A DNA stretch of 42,724 nucleotides from Natronohydrobacter sp. (GTDB lineage: Bacteria; Pseudomonadota; Alphaproteobacteria; Rhodobacterales; Rhodobacteraceae), in the NCBI GenBank assembly GCA_020832555.1, contig JAFIEM010000017.1, positions 1-42,724 of the forward strand, given 5' to 3'. Shown here piece after piece: positions 1 through 8,157 of this stretch (positions are counted from its first letter, which is position 1; each line of letters begins with the position of its first letter). Below the pieces are notes generated by a model, which was not told the origin of the DNA, searched no databases, and was given only the letters and a program-made list of their open reading frames with translations. The position numbers were made by a program, and so were the translations under genes.

Positions 1-2
1 GC

Positions 3-359
3 TCAAGCGTCCTGCGCGCCGGATTTCCCGGCTGGCGCAGCGCCGCCGCAGTCGCTTCCCCACCACGGCCCTTTGCCCTCAGCCTGCAAGAGCGCGAACT
101 GCCCCTCCAGCCCCTGCGCATAGAGAGCGATCATCTCGGGCATCATCGCCTCGGTCTCGCGCATCGCGTCGACCAGACGAGAGGGGTGTTCATCGGCGAC
201 CTGCTCCAGCCCTTCTGGGGTCACACCTGCGCGGCGCGCGACCGCGTCGATCACCTCTGACGCAAGCCTGGTATTCGCGCCCCCGATCTTGCGCTCCAGC
301 ACGCGGGTCAGCAGGGGTGCTCCGATATGGCGGGCGGCGTCAAGGAGGAAGGCTGACAT
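3..359 (-). CDS. Mu-like prophage hypothetical protein, 118 aa, downstream of endolysin
   Basis: I do not recognise this family. The ATG at 359 overlaps the stop of the endolysin gene (ATGA, 356-359), so I chose it over an upstream in-frame extension to 491 that would run inside the endolysin gene. The protein begins MSAFLLDAARHIGAP and is mostly helical and charged. The C-terminus contains WWGSDC followed by a Gly/Ala/Pro-rich tail. There is no clear membrane segment, so it does not look like a classical holin, although its place directly after the endolysin suggests a role in lysis or in the start of the late genes. It is the last complete gene of the leftward operon before the window edge. 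The function is unknown; the reading frame is supported by the tight coupling. Confidence 0.6.
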   Translation of the reverse strand: MSAFLLDAARHIGAPLLTRVLERKIGGANTRLASEVIDAVARRAGVTPEGLEQVADEHPSRLVDAMRETEAMMPEMIALYAQGLEGQFALLQAEGKGPWWGSDCGGAAPAGKSGAQDA

Positions 360-1261
360 CAGAGGCTCCAGAGCTTGCGGGCGAGTTTGGGGAAGCGCGG
401 CAGGATGGCGCTCGCAATCGCATCTCGGTACTGCCACGCCAGCCACAGGCCCCAGATCAGACCCGCGCCCAGCAGCACAGTGCCGACCCACGACAGCGCC
501 GGGTCAATCTCTCCTCCGACATCAAGAGCCGTCTCGGCTCCACCTGCCGCCACTGCAGCGGCTGGGGTTTTGGCTTTCGCGCGGCTGTCCATTACACGCT
601 GCAGGGTCGAGAGCGTGGCGCGGCCCACGATCCCGTCGACGTTCAGATCATGATCGCGCTGGAAGGCCCGGATGGCGAGAACATCGAAGCCGGTGATATC
701 CGTGCCCACGCCGTAGCCCAGCGACACGAAGGCCGCGCGGGCGGCTTCCATTTCGTCCAAGTCCAGATCGACCACCATGCGCGCCAGCCCCGGACTGGGG
801 CTAAGCGGTGCCCCGCACCCGTAATCGCCATACCGCAACAGACGGAATTCTTCTTCGCGCCGCCGGGTCAGGCCCGGCAGCACGCGCCCGCCGCCCTTGT
901 TCCAGGCAAGCAACCCTGCGCGGGTGGCGGTCCAGTTTTTCTCTGCCCAGCGCTTCACCCAGCTTGCCCGCGCGATCGCACCGGTGTTGAAATGGAATGA
1001 TACGCCCGCGTCGAACTCATGCTGTTTCGCATTTGGCATGGCGGATTTCACGGCAGGCTCATAGTTGCGCCGCAGTGCGAGCTGCAACAGGCGCGTGGAC
1101 TCCGCCGCTGTGATCGTCATGCCGGCATGAGGTTTGACCACGCCCGAGGCTGCGGTCAGGCCAACGCCCACGGTCCAGATGCCCGCCGGGCAGCGATAGG
1201 CCTTCAGGACATCGCCCTCATGCCGCTTCTTGAAGTCGACACCTTGCGCACTCGTCTGCAT
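359..1261 (-). CDS. GH24 phage endolysin (muramidase) with PG-binding domain and C-terminal membrane anchor
   Basis: This is a 300-residue lysozyme that hydrolyses peptidoglycan for host lysis. The N-terminal GH24 domain (about residues 1-150) shows the catalytic Glu in RHEGDVLKAY and the block CPAGIWTVGVGLT. It has Cys where T4 lysozyme has its catalytic Asp, which is common in P22-type phage lysozymes. A peptidoglycan_binding_1 domain follows (FDVLAIRAFQRDHDLNVDG to ATLSTLQRVM, about 195-230). A hydrophobic segment (WVGTVLLGAGLIWGLWLAW, about 263-282) precedes a basic tail. The ATG at 1261 is chosen because the frame upstream is antisense-like material inside the neighbouring gene. About 120 bases separate it from the Mor-like regulator, enough for a promoter under that regulator. 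The C-terminal membrane segment is unusual; most such enzymes have either an N-terminal SAR signal or none. Confidence 0.85.
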   Translation of the reverse strand: MQTSAQGVDFKKRHEGDVLKAYRCPAGIWTVGVGLTAASGVVKPHAGMTITAAESTRLLQLALRRNYEPAVKSAMPNAKQHEFDAGVSFHFNTGAIARASWVKRWAEKNWTATRAGLLAWNKGGGRVLPGLTRRREEEFRLLRYGDYGCGAPLSPSPGLARMVVDLDLDEMEAARAAFVSLGYGVGTDITGFDVLAIRAFQRDHDLNVDGIVGRATLSTLQRVMDSRAKAKTPAAAVAAGGAETALDVGGEIDPALSWVGTVLLGAGLIWGLWLAWQYRDAIASAILPRFPKLARKLWSL

Positions 1262-1380
1262 GCTCACAACCCCCGCCGATGATGCTCTCGGCCACGGGCA
1301 TGATGCCGCTCGCAACCATGGGCAGAATCGCGCGCGCAAGCTTGGCGATACATCCGCAAAGGGTTGTGTAGTGACGGGGG

Positions 1381-1752
1381 TCAGAACAGCCGGAGCTGGC
1401 GGGGATCGCCGATTTCGCCCTTGGGCGCGCGCTTGAGATAAGCGCGAACGGTCACGTCCGTGACATGCAATCTGCGGGCAATTTCGGCCACAGACAAGTT
1501 TTTCTTGTAGAGTTGCCGTGCGATCCAGGGCTTTGCGGTCGGCACGCGGCGCGGCAGGAACTCTGAGGCCTCGGCCAGCGCCTGCGCTTTCTCGATACCG
1601 AACTTCTTCGCCACCATGGATTTGCCCTTGGCGTTGCGCGGGACATAGAGTTCTGCGCCCCCGAAGCTGAGCAGGAAATCGACGGCCCCGTCCATGCCAA
1701 GGACGCGCACATAGGGTTCGATCTGGGCGGGCACTTTCGACTCGCAGCTCAT
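1381..1752 (-). CDS. Mor-like middle/late transcription activator
   Basis: This 123-residue DNA-binding protein resembles Mor/C regulators of Mu-like phages, which switch on middle or late genes. The central block GGAELYVPRNAKG matches the conserved GG-x-x-x-YVP strand of the Mor dimerisation domain. The C-terminal half carries a helix-turn-helix (NLSVAEIARRLHVTDVTVRAYL, about residues 85-106). Its ATG overlaps the stop of the MT-A70 methylase (ATGA, 1749-1752), so both are translated from one message. It is the last regulator before the endolysin, the position occupied by mor or C in Mu. The family assignment rests on motif recognition only; a generic HTH protein is the alternative. Confidence 0.65.
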   Translation of the reverse strand: MSCESKVPAQIEPYVRVLGMDGAVDFLLSFGGAELYVPRNAKGKSMVAKKFGIEKAQALAEASEFLPRRVPTAKPWIARQLYKKNLSVAEIARRLHVTDVTVRAYLKRAPKGEIGDPRQLRLF

Positions 1753-2351
1753 TGCGCCGCCTCGCTCGGAAATCTGCCTGTCTCCAGCCCCCAGACATCC
1801 TGACCATCCCAGGGCTCGCGCGCGAAAAGCTCGACCGCGAAGACGTCCGGTAGGAGTGTCTCGATCAGTGCGCGCATCTCGGGTGGCTTGCGCGAATGCT
1901 CGCGGCGCAGCGATTCCATGCCATCTGGAAACTGTTCAGGTGCCTCGATCAGGTTTCGTACGCTACGCGATCGCGTCTCCGGGCTGCCCAGCTTGCCGAT
2001 CAGGAAAGGCTCGGTCGAGGAGCGCAGCACATAGCCGGTGCCGAACGCCGCCCGCGCCATGGTGGTGCGCTTGGTCCAGCTGCCGCCCGTGACATAGCGA
2101 AACCCCCAGGCCGCCATGACATCGAGCGCCTGCGGCAGATGCGGCCAGGTGCTCCACAGAAACAGCATGCAATCGCGCCCGGCCAACTGCGAGACCGGCA
2201 GCGCCTTGATGGCATCGATGTCCATCGTGGCATAATGCGCCTCGGGGCTCTTGGCATAGCCTTTCTCTGAGCGCATCGCATAAGACCACGGAGGATCAGC
2301 GAGGATCGCACCATATTTCATCGGTGTGAGCGGATCGAAAGGCCAGATCAT
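1749..2351 (-). CDS. MT-A70 family adenine-specific DNA methyltransferase
   Basis: This 200-residue protein carries the catalytic motif DPPW (residues 19-22, context ILADPPWSYA) and the conserved block FLWSTWPHLPQALDVMAAWGF (about 66-86) of the MT-A70 family of SAM-dependent N6-adenine methylases. The C-terminal LFAREPWDGQDVWG is the usual SAM-site block. Phages use such enzymes to mark their DNA against host restriction. The length is typical of phage MT-A70 proteins. Start and stop overlap the genes on both sides, so it belongs to the early operon. A second adenine methylase of the D12 class lies at 13.0-13.9 kb. The recognition sequence cannot be read from the protein. Confidence 0.88.
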   Translation of the reverse strand: MIWPFDPLTPMKYGAILADPPWSYAMRSEKGYAKSPEAHYATMDIDAIKALPVSQLAGRDCMLFLWSTWPHLPQALDVMAAWGFRYVTGGSWTKRTTMARAAFGTGYVLRSSTEPFLIGKLGSPETRSRSVRNLIEAPEQFPDGMESLRREHSRKPPEMRALIETLLPDVFAVELFAREPWDGQDVWGLETGRFPSEAAQ

Positions 2352-2695
2352 GCGACAAGCCTCGATCCGCCACCACCATCAGGGCCACCGTCCCTGTTCG
2401 AGAGCACATGCGCGGGAACCGTTACCGCGAAGTCCAGCGTGGCCTCCTGCGCGCCGGTCTCCCAGACCTCGAAGACAAGCGGGCGACCACTGAAAGGTGG
2501 CTGTGCTGCGTCGAGCCGGATCACGATGCGTCCCGACCCATCCTCCAATGTGCCTTCTAGCCGGGTTGATCCAGGCAGAAGATGCATCGGCGGTGCGCCA
2601 TTGAACAGCGTCCCGCCGATAATCCGGAACTGGTCCATCGCCCAGGCCGTGGCCATGATCAGATCGCGCTGATCCGGTGTGATGATCGGGATCAT
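2348..2695 (-). CDS. Mu-like prophage hypothetical protein, 115 aa
   Basis: Unrecognised family. The ATG at 2695 (MIPIITPDQRDLIMATAW) overlaps the stop of gemA by ATGA and was chosen over an upstream Met at 2734. The predicted protein starts with a short helix and continues as an apparent beta-rich domain with GGTLFNGAPPMHLLPG and GRPLVFEVWETGAQE. It ends in a Gly-rich tail. No signal peptide, membrane segment or known catalytic motif is visible. It lies between gemA and the MT-A70 gene, so it is an early or accessory phage protein of unknown function. Confidence 0.6.
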   Translation of the reverse strand: MIPIITPDQRDLIMATAWAMDQFRIIGGTLFNGAPPMHLLPGSTRLEGTLEDGSGRIVIRLDAAQPPFSGRPLVFEVWETGAQEATLDFAVTVPAHVLSNRDGGPDGGGGSRLVA

Positions 2696-3312
2696 GGCCG
2701 CACCGCGCGGATACGCACGCCCCATGTGTTGCACAGATTGCGCCAGTCGCGTGCGTTCATCGCATTCAGCGCAAGCCCGGTTTCGGCTGTGACCGCCTCA
2801 GCAAAGGACGGTCGGGGCGCAGTTTCGATCCGTGGCAGGCGGTGCCATTGCGCCAGCGCAATCTTGGCACCGTGGTCGGCCAGCCATGGGTTAAGTTTCA
2901 ATTGCGGATGCCAGGCGACATCGCCTTCGCGCGTCAGCCAGGACTTCAGGGCCTCGACCGCTTTGTCGGCCGAGGCTGGATCAACCAGAAAACGCGGATG
3001 GTCGATCCCGGTCTGGCGGCGCACGAAAGCCACCAGCGCCGCGTCCTGCCGGTTGAGGATCAGGCCGAGGTTCCAGCCCGAAATCCAGAGCGCCTGCAGC
3101 TTCTTGGCATAGGGTCCGCTCAGCAGGCGCTGGCGTGGCTGATGGCGGAAGCCAAGGCGGCGGAGTTCTGTGGCGATCGCGTCTTTCTCGCGCGGGGACA
3201 TGTCGCGCAAGCGGCGCTTGCCGGTGACCCGTTCATAGAGCGCGCGCCGGTCATCCTCCTCGGCAATGCCCAGTGCGCGGATCCCTGCATAGATCATCTT
3301 GACCGCGCTCAT
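2692..3312 (-). CDS. gemA: GemA-like regulatory protein (DUF1018, Mu gp16 type)
   Basis: This 206-residue protein resembles the DUF1018/GemA family of Mu-like phages. In Mu, GemA affects host gene expression and DNA topology. Recognisable blocks are the N-terminal MIYAGIRALGIAEEDDRRALYERVTGKRRLRDM, a very typical opening (residues about 6-38), and the C-terminal ALNAMNARDWRNLCNTWG. The middle contains KLQALWISGWNLG, another typical element. ATG 3312 is chosen because it starts at this conserved N-terminus and lies 10 bases after the DUF3164 stop; an extension to 3585 would overlap the DUF3164 gene. The position after the DUF3164 gene matches other Mu-like phages. Confidence 0.8.
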   Translation of the reverse strand: MSAVKMIYAGIRALGIAEEDDRRALYERVTGKRRLRDMSPREKDAIATELRRLGFRHQPRQRLLSGPYAKKLQALWISGWNLGLILNRQDAALVAFVRRQTGIDHPRFLVDPASADKAVEALKSWLTREGDVAWHPQLKLNPWLADHGAKIALAQWHRLPRIETAPRPSFAEAVTAETGLALNAMNARDWRNLCNTWGVRIRAVRP

Positions 3313-3322
3313 GATGGCCTCC

Positions 3323-3973
3323 TCACGCTTTTGCCAGATCGATGGTGACCGCCTGCCAAGGCGCATCGTGGCTGGCGCGCTGGTAGCAGCGGATATAGGT
3401 CTTGCTGCCCACGACGCGCATTGCATCACGGATCGCACGCATGGCCTGCTGCCAGCGCCCGTCCTCGATCTCCAGTCGCAACAGCATGAAGATTTCCGAT
3501 CGGTTGATCTGACCTGCCCTGTCGGTATTGAAGGCCCGCGTGACGATGGCGCGGATTTCGGCACGGGCATCTGCGGCCCATTCATTCAGGCACTCGTCCA
3601 CGAGTTCCTTGGCGATCTGCAACTGCGGGCCGAAATCGATGTGATCGGCAACCTGTACCTGCACCTTAAACAGGCCGTCATGGGTCATGAATGTCTTGTT
3701 GCCCTTCGCGCCGCCCTTGGTCTGCCCGTATTCCTGCGCGAGCAACGCTTCCAGCGCGCCCAGGTCTTCAAACGTGTGAGCTTTGAACCGCGCGACCTGC
3801 TCCGACAGCGCCATGGCATAGCCCATGACCCGGCGCACGGTCTCGTCTTCCAGCTCGGCGGCGGCGGCGACCAGCTCGACGGGCACAAGGTTTCCCTTGG
3901 CATCGGGCATGTACATCTTGCCGCCCACGTCGACGCGGCCATCTGGGATCGGCATAGGTCGTTGTTCACTCAT
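3323..3973 (-). CDS. DUF3164 family Mu-like phage protein
   Basis: This 216-residue protein matches DUF3164, a family found in early operons of Mu-like phages. The opening is PIPDGRVDVGGKMYMPDAKG followed by LVPVELV. The centre has YGQTKGGAKGNKTFMTHDG and FKVQVQVAD, and the C-terminal part WQQAMRAIRDAMRVVGSK then YIRCYQRAS. All these elements are characteristic of the family. The biochemical function is not established. ATG 3973 overlaps the stop of the upstream gene (ATGA, 3970-3973). The protein has no membrane segment and is presumably cytoplasmic. Confidence 0.85.
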   Translation of the reverse strand: MSEQRPMPIPDGRVDVGGKMYMPDAKGNLVPVELVAAAAELEDETVRRVMGYAMALSEQVARFKAHTFEDLGALEALLAQEYGQTKGGAKGNKTFMTHDGLFKVQVQVADHIDFGPQLQIAKELVDECLNEWAADARAEIRAIVTRAFNTDRAGQINRSEIFMLLRLEIEDGRWQQAMRAIRDAMRVVGSKTYIRCYQRASHDAPWQAVTIDLAKA

Positions 3974-4365
3974 GTCGTCTCTCCTTCTTTGGTGGACAGG
4001 TGAAGCGCGCGCGCGTTGCGCGGGCAGTTGTTGCAGGCGCGGAACATCCGCACCCGCTGAGGATTGGAATTAACAAACTGGCGTGCCTTGCGCTGCCAGC
4101 CCTGGCATTCATGCGTCGCGATCGCCCCTTTTGCCGGACAGGTCACCTGAGCACCCATGAAAGCCCCGCGCACAGCCTGTTCGACCGCGCCCAGATCGCC
4201 CGGGTATTTCCGGCGCAGCACCTGGCTGACCAGCGCAGGCGAGCGCCCGATGTCATTGGCGACGCTGACCTGCGAGCGCGCCGCGCAGGCCCGTGCGAGC
4301 GTCTCGATCCAGTCAGGGACGGGCGTGCCCCAAGCGCTGCGCGCGATATCGAGCGGCCCGCTCAT
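3970..4365 (-). CDS. Cys-rich helix-turn-helix phage protein, 131 aa
   Basis: An N-terminal HTH is visible (QVSVANDIGRSPALVSQVLR, about residues 32-51). The C-terminal half carries Cys/His residues in the order CPAKG, HECQG, RACNNCP, which could bind zinc. I infer a DNA-binding regulator or replication accessory factor. ATG 4365 overlaps the stop of the preceding winged-helix gene (ATGA), so the longer frame up to 4545 is rejected. The gene sits in the place where Mu carries small semi-essential early genes after B. The specific function is unknown. Confidence 0.7.
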   Translation of the reverse strand: MSGPLDIARSAWGTPVPDWIETLARACAARSQVSVANDIGRSPALVSQVLRRKYPGDLGAVEQAVRGAFMGAQVTCPAKGAIATHECQGWQRKARQFVNSNPQRVRMFRACNNCPRNARALHLSTKEGETT

Positions 4366-4976
4366 GTGTTCTCTCCGGGTCGATAGACTTCTTGCGTGTT
4401 CTGGTCGAAGACCTGTTTGATGCGCTGGATCATCGGAGGCCGGGGGCCGGTATAGCGCACGAGCTTGTAGACGGCCTTGCGGCCGCGGCCTGGATCGGCC
4501 TTCTCCACCACGCGCAGATACCCGGTTCGCGCCAGCATCGAACAATAGCTCTGCGCGGTGGCCTCGGACACATTGACGGTGTCAGTGGTGGCATGGACGG
4601 CCAGATCGAGTGCGCTGAAGGAACCCTTGATATGCATGGATCGCCACATGTTCGCGGTGCCCGCTCCTTGCGTGACAGGGCTGCCGTCACGTCGCAGGCG
4701 CGGTGCGTGATGACCCGCATCCCGTTTGAGCCGGTACTGCGCGGCCCTGGCCGGGATCTCTTGCCCACAAACCCGATCGAGATACCCGCCAGCCGTTAGC
4801 GATAGCAGGTAGTCGGACACCGTCTTGCAGTTCAGCCCCAGCTGATCGGCAAGCGCGCGGGCAGAGACTGTCGCCGCTGCATCCTTGCGCGCGACCGTGG
4901 TGATCGCGGCCCAGACGGATTGGCGCGGATAATGATGGCCCTCGGAAGCCATGATGGTGACGGAACGACGGCTCAT
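4362..4976 (-). CDS. Winged-helix DNA-binding phage protein, 204 aa
   Basis: Residues about 20-75 look like a winged helix (SVWAAITTVARKD to VSARALADQLGLNCKTVSDYL), followed by a second possible HTH (LAVHATTDTVNVSEATAQSYC, about 125-145) and ARTGYLRVVEKAD with RGRKAVYKLVRYTG. The whole protein reads as two tandem winged-helix units. ATG 4976 overlaps the stop of the MuB-like gene (ATGA, 4973-4976). It may be a regulator or a partner of the transposition proteins; the sequence alone does not say. I do not recognise a named family. Confidence 0.7.
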   Translation of the reverse strand: MSRRSVTIMASEGHHYPRQSVWAAITTVARKDAAATVSARALADQLGLNCKTVSDYLLSLTAGGYLDRVCGQEIPARAAQYRLKRDAGHHAPRLRRDGSPVTQGAGTANMWRSMHIKGSFSALDLAVHATTDTVNVSEATAQSYCSMLARTGYLRVVEKADPGRGRKAVYKLVRYTGPRPPMIQRIKQVFDQNTQEVYRPGENT

Positions 4977-5710
4977 TTGCGCCCCCGTGGCTTCGGGGGC
5001 TGGCCGTCGAAGAACCCGCCCGGCCAGTCCTTGAGCGACAGCGACTTCAGACCCCGCGTGCGTGCAAACTCCCGCAGCCGGTCCAGATTGACACAGATGC
5101 GCCGGATCGACCCGTTTGACGCGCTCACCAGCGCAGTGAGCAGATCATCCGCCAGCGTGATGTCGCCCGCATAGATCCGTGCTAGCAGTTGCGCATCATC
5201 CTGATCGGCATGCTCGGCCTTGACCCAGTCAAGCATTCGACCGTGGAAACGCTCCCATTGCTGCAGCTTTCCGGGCAGCTGTTCTTCACCGATCAGGATG
5301 ATCGTGGCCTCGGAGGATTCGTAAATATCGCGGACCAGCTCGACCATATTGCGGTTGACCAGATAGTCGGCCTCGTCGATCAGGAGCGGCCGCCCGGTAC
5401 GCGCAATCTCCTCTGATATCTGATGCACCATGTCGGCGATATTGCGTCGAGGCGGGATCCCGAGATCGGTCAGGATCGCCTCGCAGAGCGTCTTCTTGGT
5501 CCAGACGCTTTTCAGCTGGACATAATAGGCGTTGAAAGTGTTGGCCGCATGGGTCGCGGCCGTGGTCTTGCCATAGCCCGAGAAGCCGTAGAACACGGCC
5601 ATGCCGGGCAGCCCATAGCTGCGACCGCGCACCCGCTCTACCAGTTCCTCCAGCGCCATCACGTTGCGCAGGGGTGCTACCGAATTGCCTGTTGCCTGTA
5701 TCTGTGTCAT
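4973..5710 (-). CDS. MuB-like transposition target-selection AAA+ ATPase
   Basis: This 245-residue ATPase should act with the transposase just upstream. In Mu, MuB binds target DNA in an ATP-dependent manner, stimulates MuA and gives target immunity. Walker A is YGFSGYGKTT (residues 41-50) and Walker B is RPLLIDEADYL (about 107-117). The sensor region is ATIILIGEEQLPGKL, and the C-terminal part includes SNGSIRRICVNLDRLREFAR, typical of AAA_22/TniB/MuB-type proteins. ATG 5710 is favoured because an upstream extension to 5776 would run into the end of the transposase gene, and GAGAAAA lies just upstream. The 62-base gap to the transposase is one of the few real gaps in this operon. Confidence 0.9.
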   Translation of the reverse strand: MTQIQATGNSVAPLRNVMALEELVERVRGRSYGLPGMAVFYGFSGYGKTTAATHAANTFNAYYVQLKSVWTKKTLCEAILTDLGIPPRRNIADMVHQISEEIARTGRPLLIDEADYLVNRNMVELVRDIYESSEATIILIGEEQLPGKLQQWERFHGRMLDWVKAEHADQDDAQLLARIYAGDITLADDLLTALVSASNGSIRRICVNLDRLREFARTRGLKSLSLKDWPGGFFDGQPPKPRGRK

Positions 5711-5772
5711 TTTCTCTCCATCATCTTTGGTGACCGCCGGTCGTAGGCCTGCATGCCCCGACCGGCACTTCT

Positions 5773-7890
5773 TCAAGCGAACATCTGCCGTCCGTAGGTT
5801 TGCCAGGTGCGCTTATGCGCGCGGTATTCCGGCTGGGTCTGATAGACCTGCAACCAGGCATCATCTGCCGGATCGATCTCACGACCCTCGGCGACTGCCT
5901 CTTCCAGGCCCAGCGCCCGGCGGAATCGCTCGATCGGCTTCTCGGTGCTGACCTTGGGTGTGTTCTCGGGCCGGAATCGGGCGATATGGGCGGCGCGGCG
6001 GGATTCCAGATCAGGGCTGATCGCTGCCGGTGCGGTATCGCGCGAGGCCGCTGCATCACCGGCTGCTGTCAGGCCCGGTGTGTCATGTGACTTCTGACGC
6101 GGGGGCAACGTGACGATATTGCGGGCCCGCTCACGCCCCTCTTCCAGCAGGGCATCGGCGACATCGCGCGGCCCGATCTGACGCGCGGCCTTGCGGATTT
6201 CGGCCACCCGTTCCGCCTCATAGGCTTTCTGCGCTTCCTTGACCTTGCGGGTGGTGCTGACCGGATCGAGACCTGCCAATTGCCAGCAGATGGCCTCGCC
6301 CAGCCATACCTCGCCCTCGGGCTCGAACAGCCAGATGCGCCCCAAATCGAGTGGGTCCATGCGCACCAGCACATCCGAGCCCGGCATTACATCGCCGGTC
6401 TGGTAGTGATGGCCATTCACCCGCACGCCCGAGGCCGTCACGCGACGGAGACCATCGCCGCTGGCAATCGGGGCCAGCAACACGTTCAGGGCATCGGGAT
6501 TCGAGATCGCGCGGACTGATCCGGTCCATTGCGTCGCGCGCAGCATGGGGCTGACATTACCAAGCGCTGAATGCGGCCGCGTGCCATAGATCGTGTCAGC
6601 CCAGTCGTCGCACCATGCCTGGAACTCGGCCAGGTCCATCTCTACCTGGAAGAGCTCCTCGTCGTCGGTGCCCAGCCGCTGCGCGAAAGCCTTGCGCGAT
6701 TCGATCACCTTGCGATCAGACACCGAATGCCCGATGAAGCCCGGGCAGGTCGCCAGGTCACGCTGGAAAGTGCCGATCACACGCTCGACCATGCCCTTGT
6801 CAGACGGGTCATAGGCGGCGGACACGCGGGTCTCAATCTGTAGCGCCGAGAGCAGTTTGACCGTTGTCCTGGCGCGAAAATCGCTGCCATTGTCTGTCTT
6901 GACCGTGTTCGGCACGCCCCAGTCTAGCAGGCATTTGCGAATGAGAAGGCCCACGGCCGAGGCGCGCGGTGTCTCGGATACCAGCACACGCACGCGCCGC
7001 GACCAGACGTCGATCGCGAGATACACCGAATGCCTTTTCTTGCCCCTGAGCATGACATCGGCAGGCGAGGCGTCGATTTCCCACAGATCATTGAGCTCGG
7101 CCGCAATCGTGGTGCCGGTGGCGCGGAAAGCGACATGCGAGCGATAGCGGTCCGGATCGCGCAGGCGCAGCAACTCGTTGCGGTACTCGCGCTCCCACCA
7201 GGCGATGGTATATTGCACGGCACGCAGAGAGGGCAGCTTGTCCAGTTCGGCCCCGAAACTCTTGCGGATATAGGCGCGCAGGTGATGCGCGGTAACAAAG
7301 GGTTTCGAGGCCAGAACGCCCAGGCAGACCATCCGCACCCGACCGTCGAGAGCTGTATCCAGCATCGGGGGCTTCGCGCGACCATCGCGGCCCAGAGCAT
7401 CGTCACCTGCCGCATCGCGCAGTCTGCGCCAGCGCCTAAGCTGGCGGTCGCTGACACTTGGCACATGGGCGCGAACCCAGTCCGGCACCTCGATTGCGCC
7501 AGCGCGGTAAGCTTCGGTGAAAAGCGGCTCGGCCGCACGCGGTTTGATGGCGTTTGCTGCGCCCCAGGCGGCACAGGTGTTCAGCACCCAAAGCCGCGCA
7601 TCCCGCCGGTTGCGATCTTTGCCTGCAAGGCTGTCATCCTCGCGCAGGGGCAGCGCCGGTGTCGCACCACTCCCTGGTGTATGGCGGGCGATCCAGGCAA
7701 CCCGTGCCTCCTCGGGCAGCAGGTCAATGCTGTATTCGAGTCCGCCGCCCATGCCGCGCCGTTCACGCGCCAGACCCGGACGAGCTGCCCAGCCATTGCG
7801 CCGGGCCTTTTCCGCAAGCCCGCGACGGGTGCTTGGCAGGCCGGGCAACCCGGCATCCGCGATCTCGGCAAGGGTCAGCCAGCGGCGCAT
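5773..7890 (-). CDS. MuA-type DDE transposase
   Basis: This 705-residue transposase would cut and join the prophage ends during lysogenisation and replicative transposition. The N-terminus (residues 1-60) is a Mu-type DNA-binding HTH (MRRWLTLAEIADAGL, TRRGLAEKARRNGW). The rve catalytic core has Asp273 (DLWEIDASPADV), Asp333 (VKTDNGSDF) and Glu369 (DKGMVERVIGTF), which gives D,D(35)E spacing like retroviral integrases and many Mu relatives. The C-terminal Mu-transposase beta-barrel (about 460-530) is followed by a charged tail that in MuA contacts MuB. The length is close to MuA (663 aa). ATG 7890 is 3 bases after the preceding stop. All three catalytic residues are present, so the enzyme is probably active. 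Confidence 0.95.
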   Translation of the reverse strand: MRRWLTLAEIADAGLPGLPSTRRGLAEKARRNGWAARPGLARERRGMGGGLEYSIDLLPEEARVAWIARHTPGSGATPALPLREDDSLAGKDRNRRDARLWVLNTCAAWGAANAIKPRAAEPLFTEAYRAGAIEVPDWVRAHVPSVSDRQLRRWRRLRDAAGDDALGRDGRAKPPMLDTALDGRVRMVCLGVLASKPFVTAHHLRAYIRKSFGAELDKLPSLRAVQYTIAWWEREYRNELLRLRDPDRYRSHVAFRATGTTIAAELNDLWEIDASPADVMLRGKKRHSVYLAIDVWSRRVRVLVSETPRASAVGLLIRKCLLDWGVPNTVKTDNGSDFRARTTVKLLSALQIETRVSAAYDPSDKGMVERVIGTFQRDLATCPGFIGHSVSDRKVIESRKAFAQRLGTDDEELFQVEMDLAEFQAWCDDWADTIYGTRPHSALGNVSPMLRATQWTGSVRAISNPDALNVLLAPIASGDGLRRVTASGVRVNGHHYQTGDVMPGSDVLVRMDPLDLGRIWLFEPEGEVWLGEAICWQLAGLDPVSTTRKVKEAQKAYEAERVAEIRKAARQIGPRDVADALLEEGRERARNIVTLPPRQKSHDTPGLTAAGDAAASRDTAPAAISPDLESRRAAHIARFRPENTPKVSTEKPIERFRRALGLEEAVAEGREIDPADDAWLQVYQTQPEYRAHKRTWQTYGRQMFA

Positions 7891-7893
7891 GGA

Positions 7894-8157
7894 TTATTTG
7901 CCCTCTTCCCGGCGGTAAATGAGGTCGAGGCCAGTCCCGATCGCGTCCAGAACACCTTGTTGGGCGAGATGATCGAGTTCCGAGACCAGATCATCCGTGG
8001 CGCGTGTCCACTTGACCCAGACCTCTGCGATCTCTTCATGACTGTCGCGCACGCCCACCCCGTCGCGCCGAGCGCGGGTGGCGTCAGCGACAAGGGAGCA
8101 GATCCGCGACCAGCGCTCGGCGGTGCCTTGCGGCGTGCAGGAAATCTGAGTGTTCAT
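7894..8157 (-). CDS. Prophage hypothetical protein, 87 aa, before transposase
   Basis: This small acidic, helical protein begins MNTQISCTPQGTAERW. ATG 8157 overlaps the stop of the 51-residue membrane protein (ATGA, 8154-8157), and the stop lies 3 bases before the transposase start. This packing supports the frame. No family is recognised and no motif stands out besides repeated helical stretches (DATRARRDGVGVRDSHEEIA, TRATDDLVSELDHLAQQG). A frame extension up to 8373 is rejected because it would run antiphase through the membrane-protein gene. Confidence 0.6.
   Translation of the reverse strand: MNTQISCTPQGTAERWSRICSLVADATRARRDGVGVRDSHEEIAEVWVKWTRATDDLVSELDHLAQQGVLDAIGTGLDLIYRREEGK

Noticed and set aside
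359-1807. A 482-residue frame that extends the endolysin upstream
   Set aside because: The first 182 residues are Arg-rich and lie antiphase within the Mor-like and MT-A70 genes; the conserved endolysin starts at 1261.
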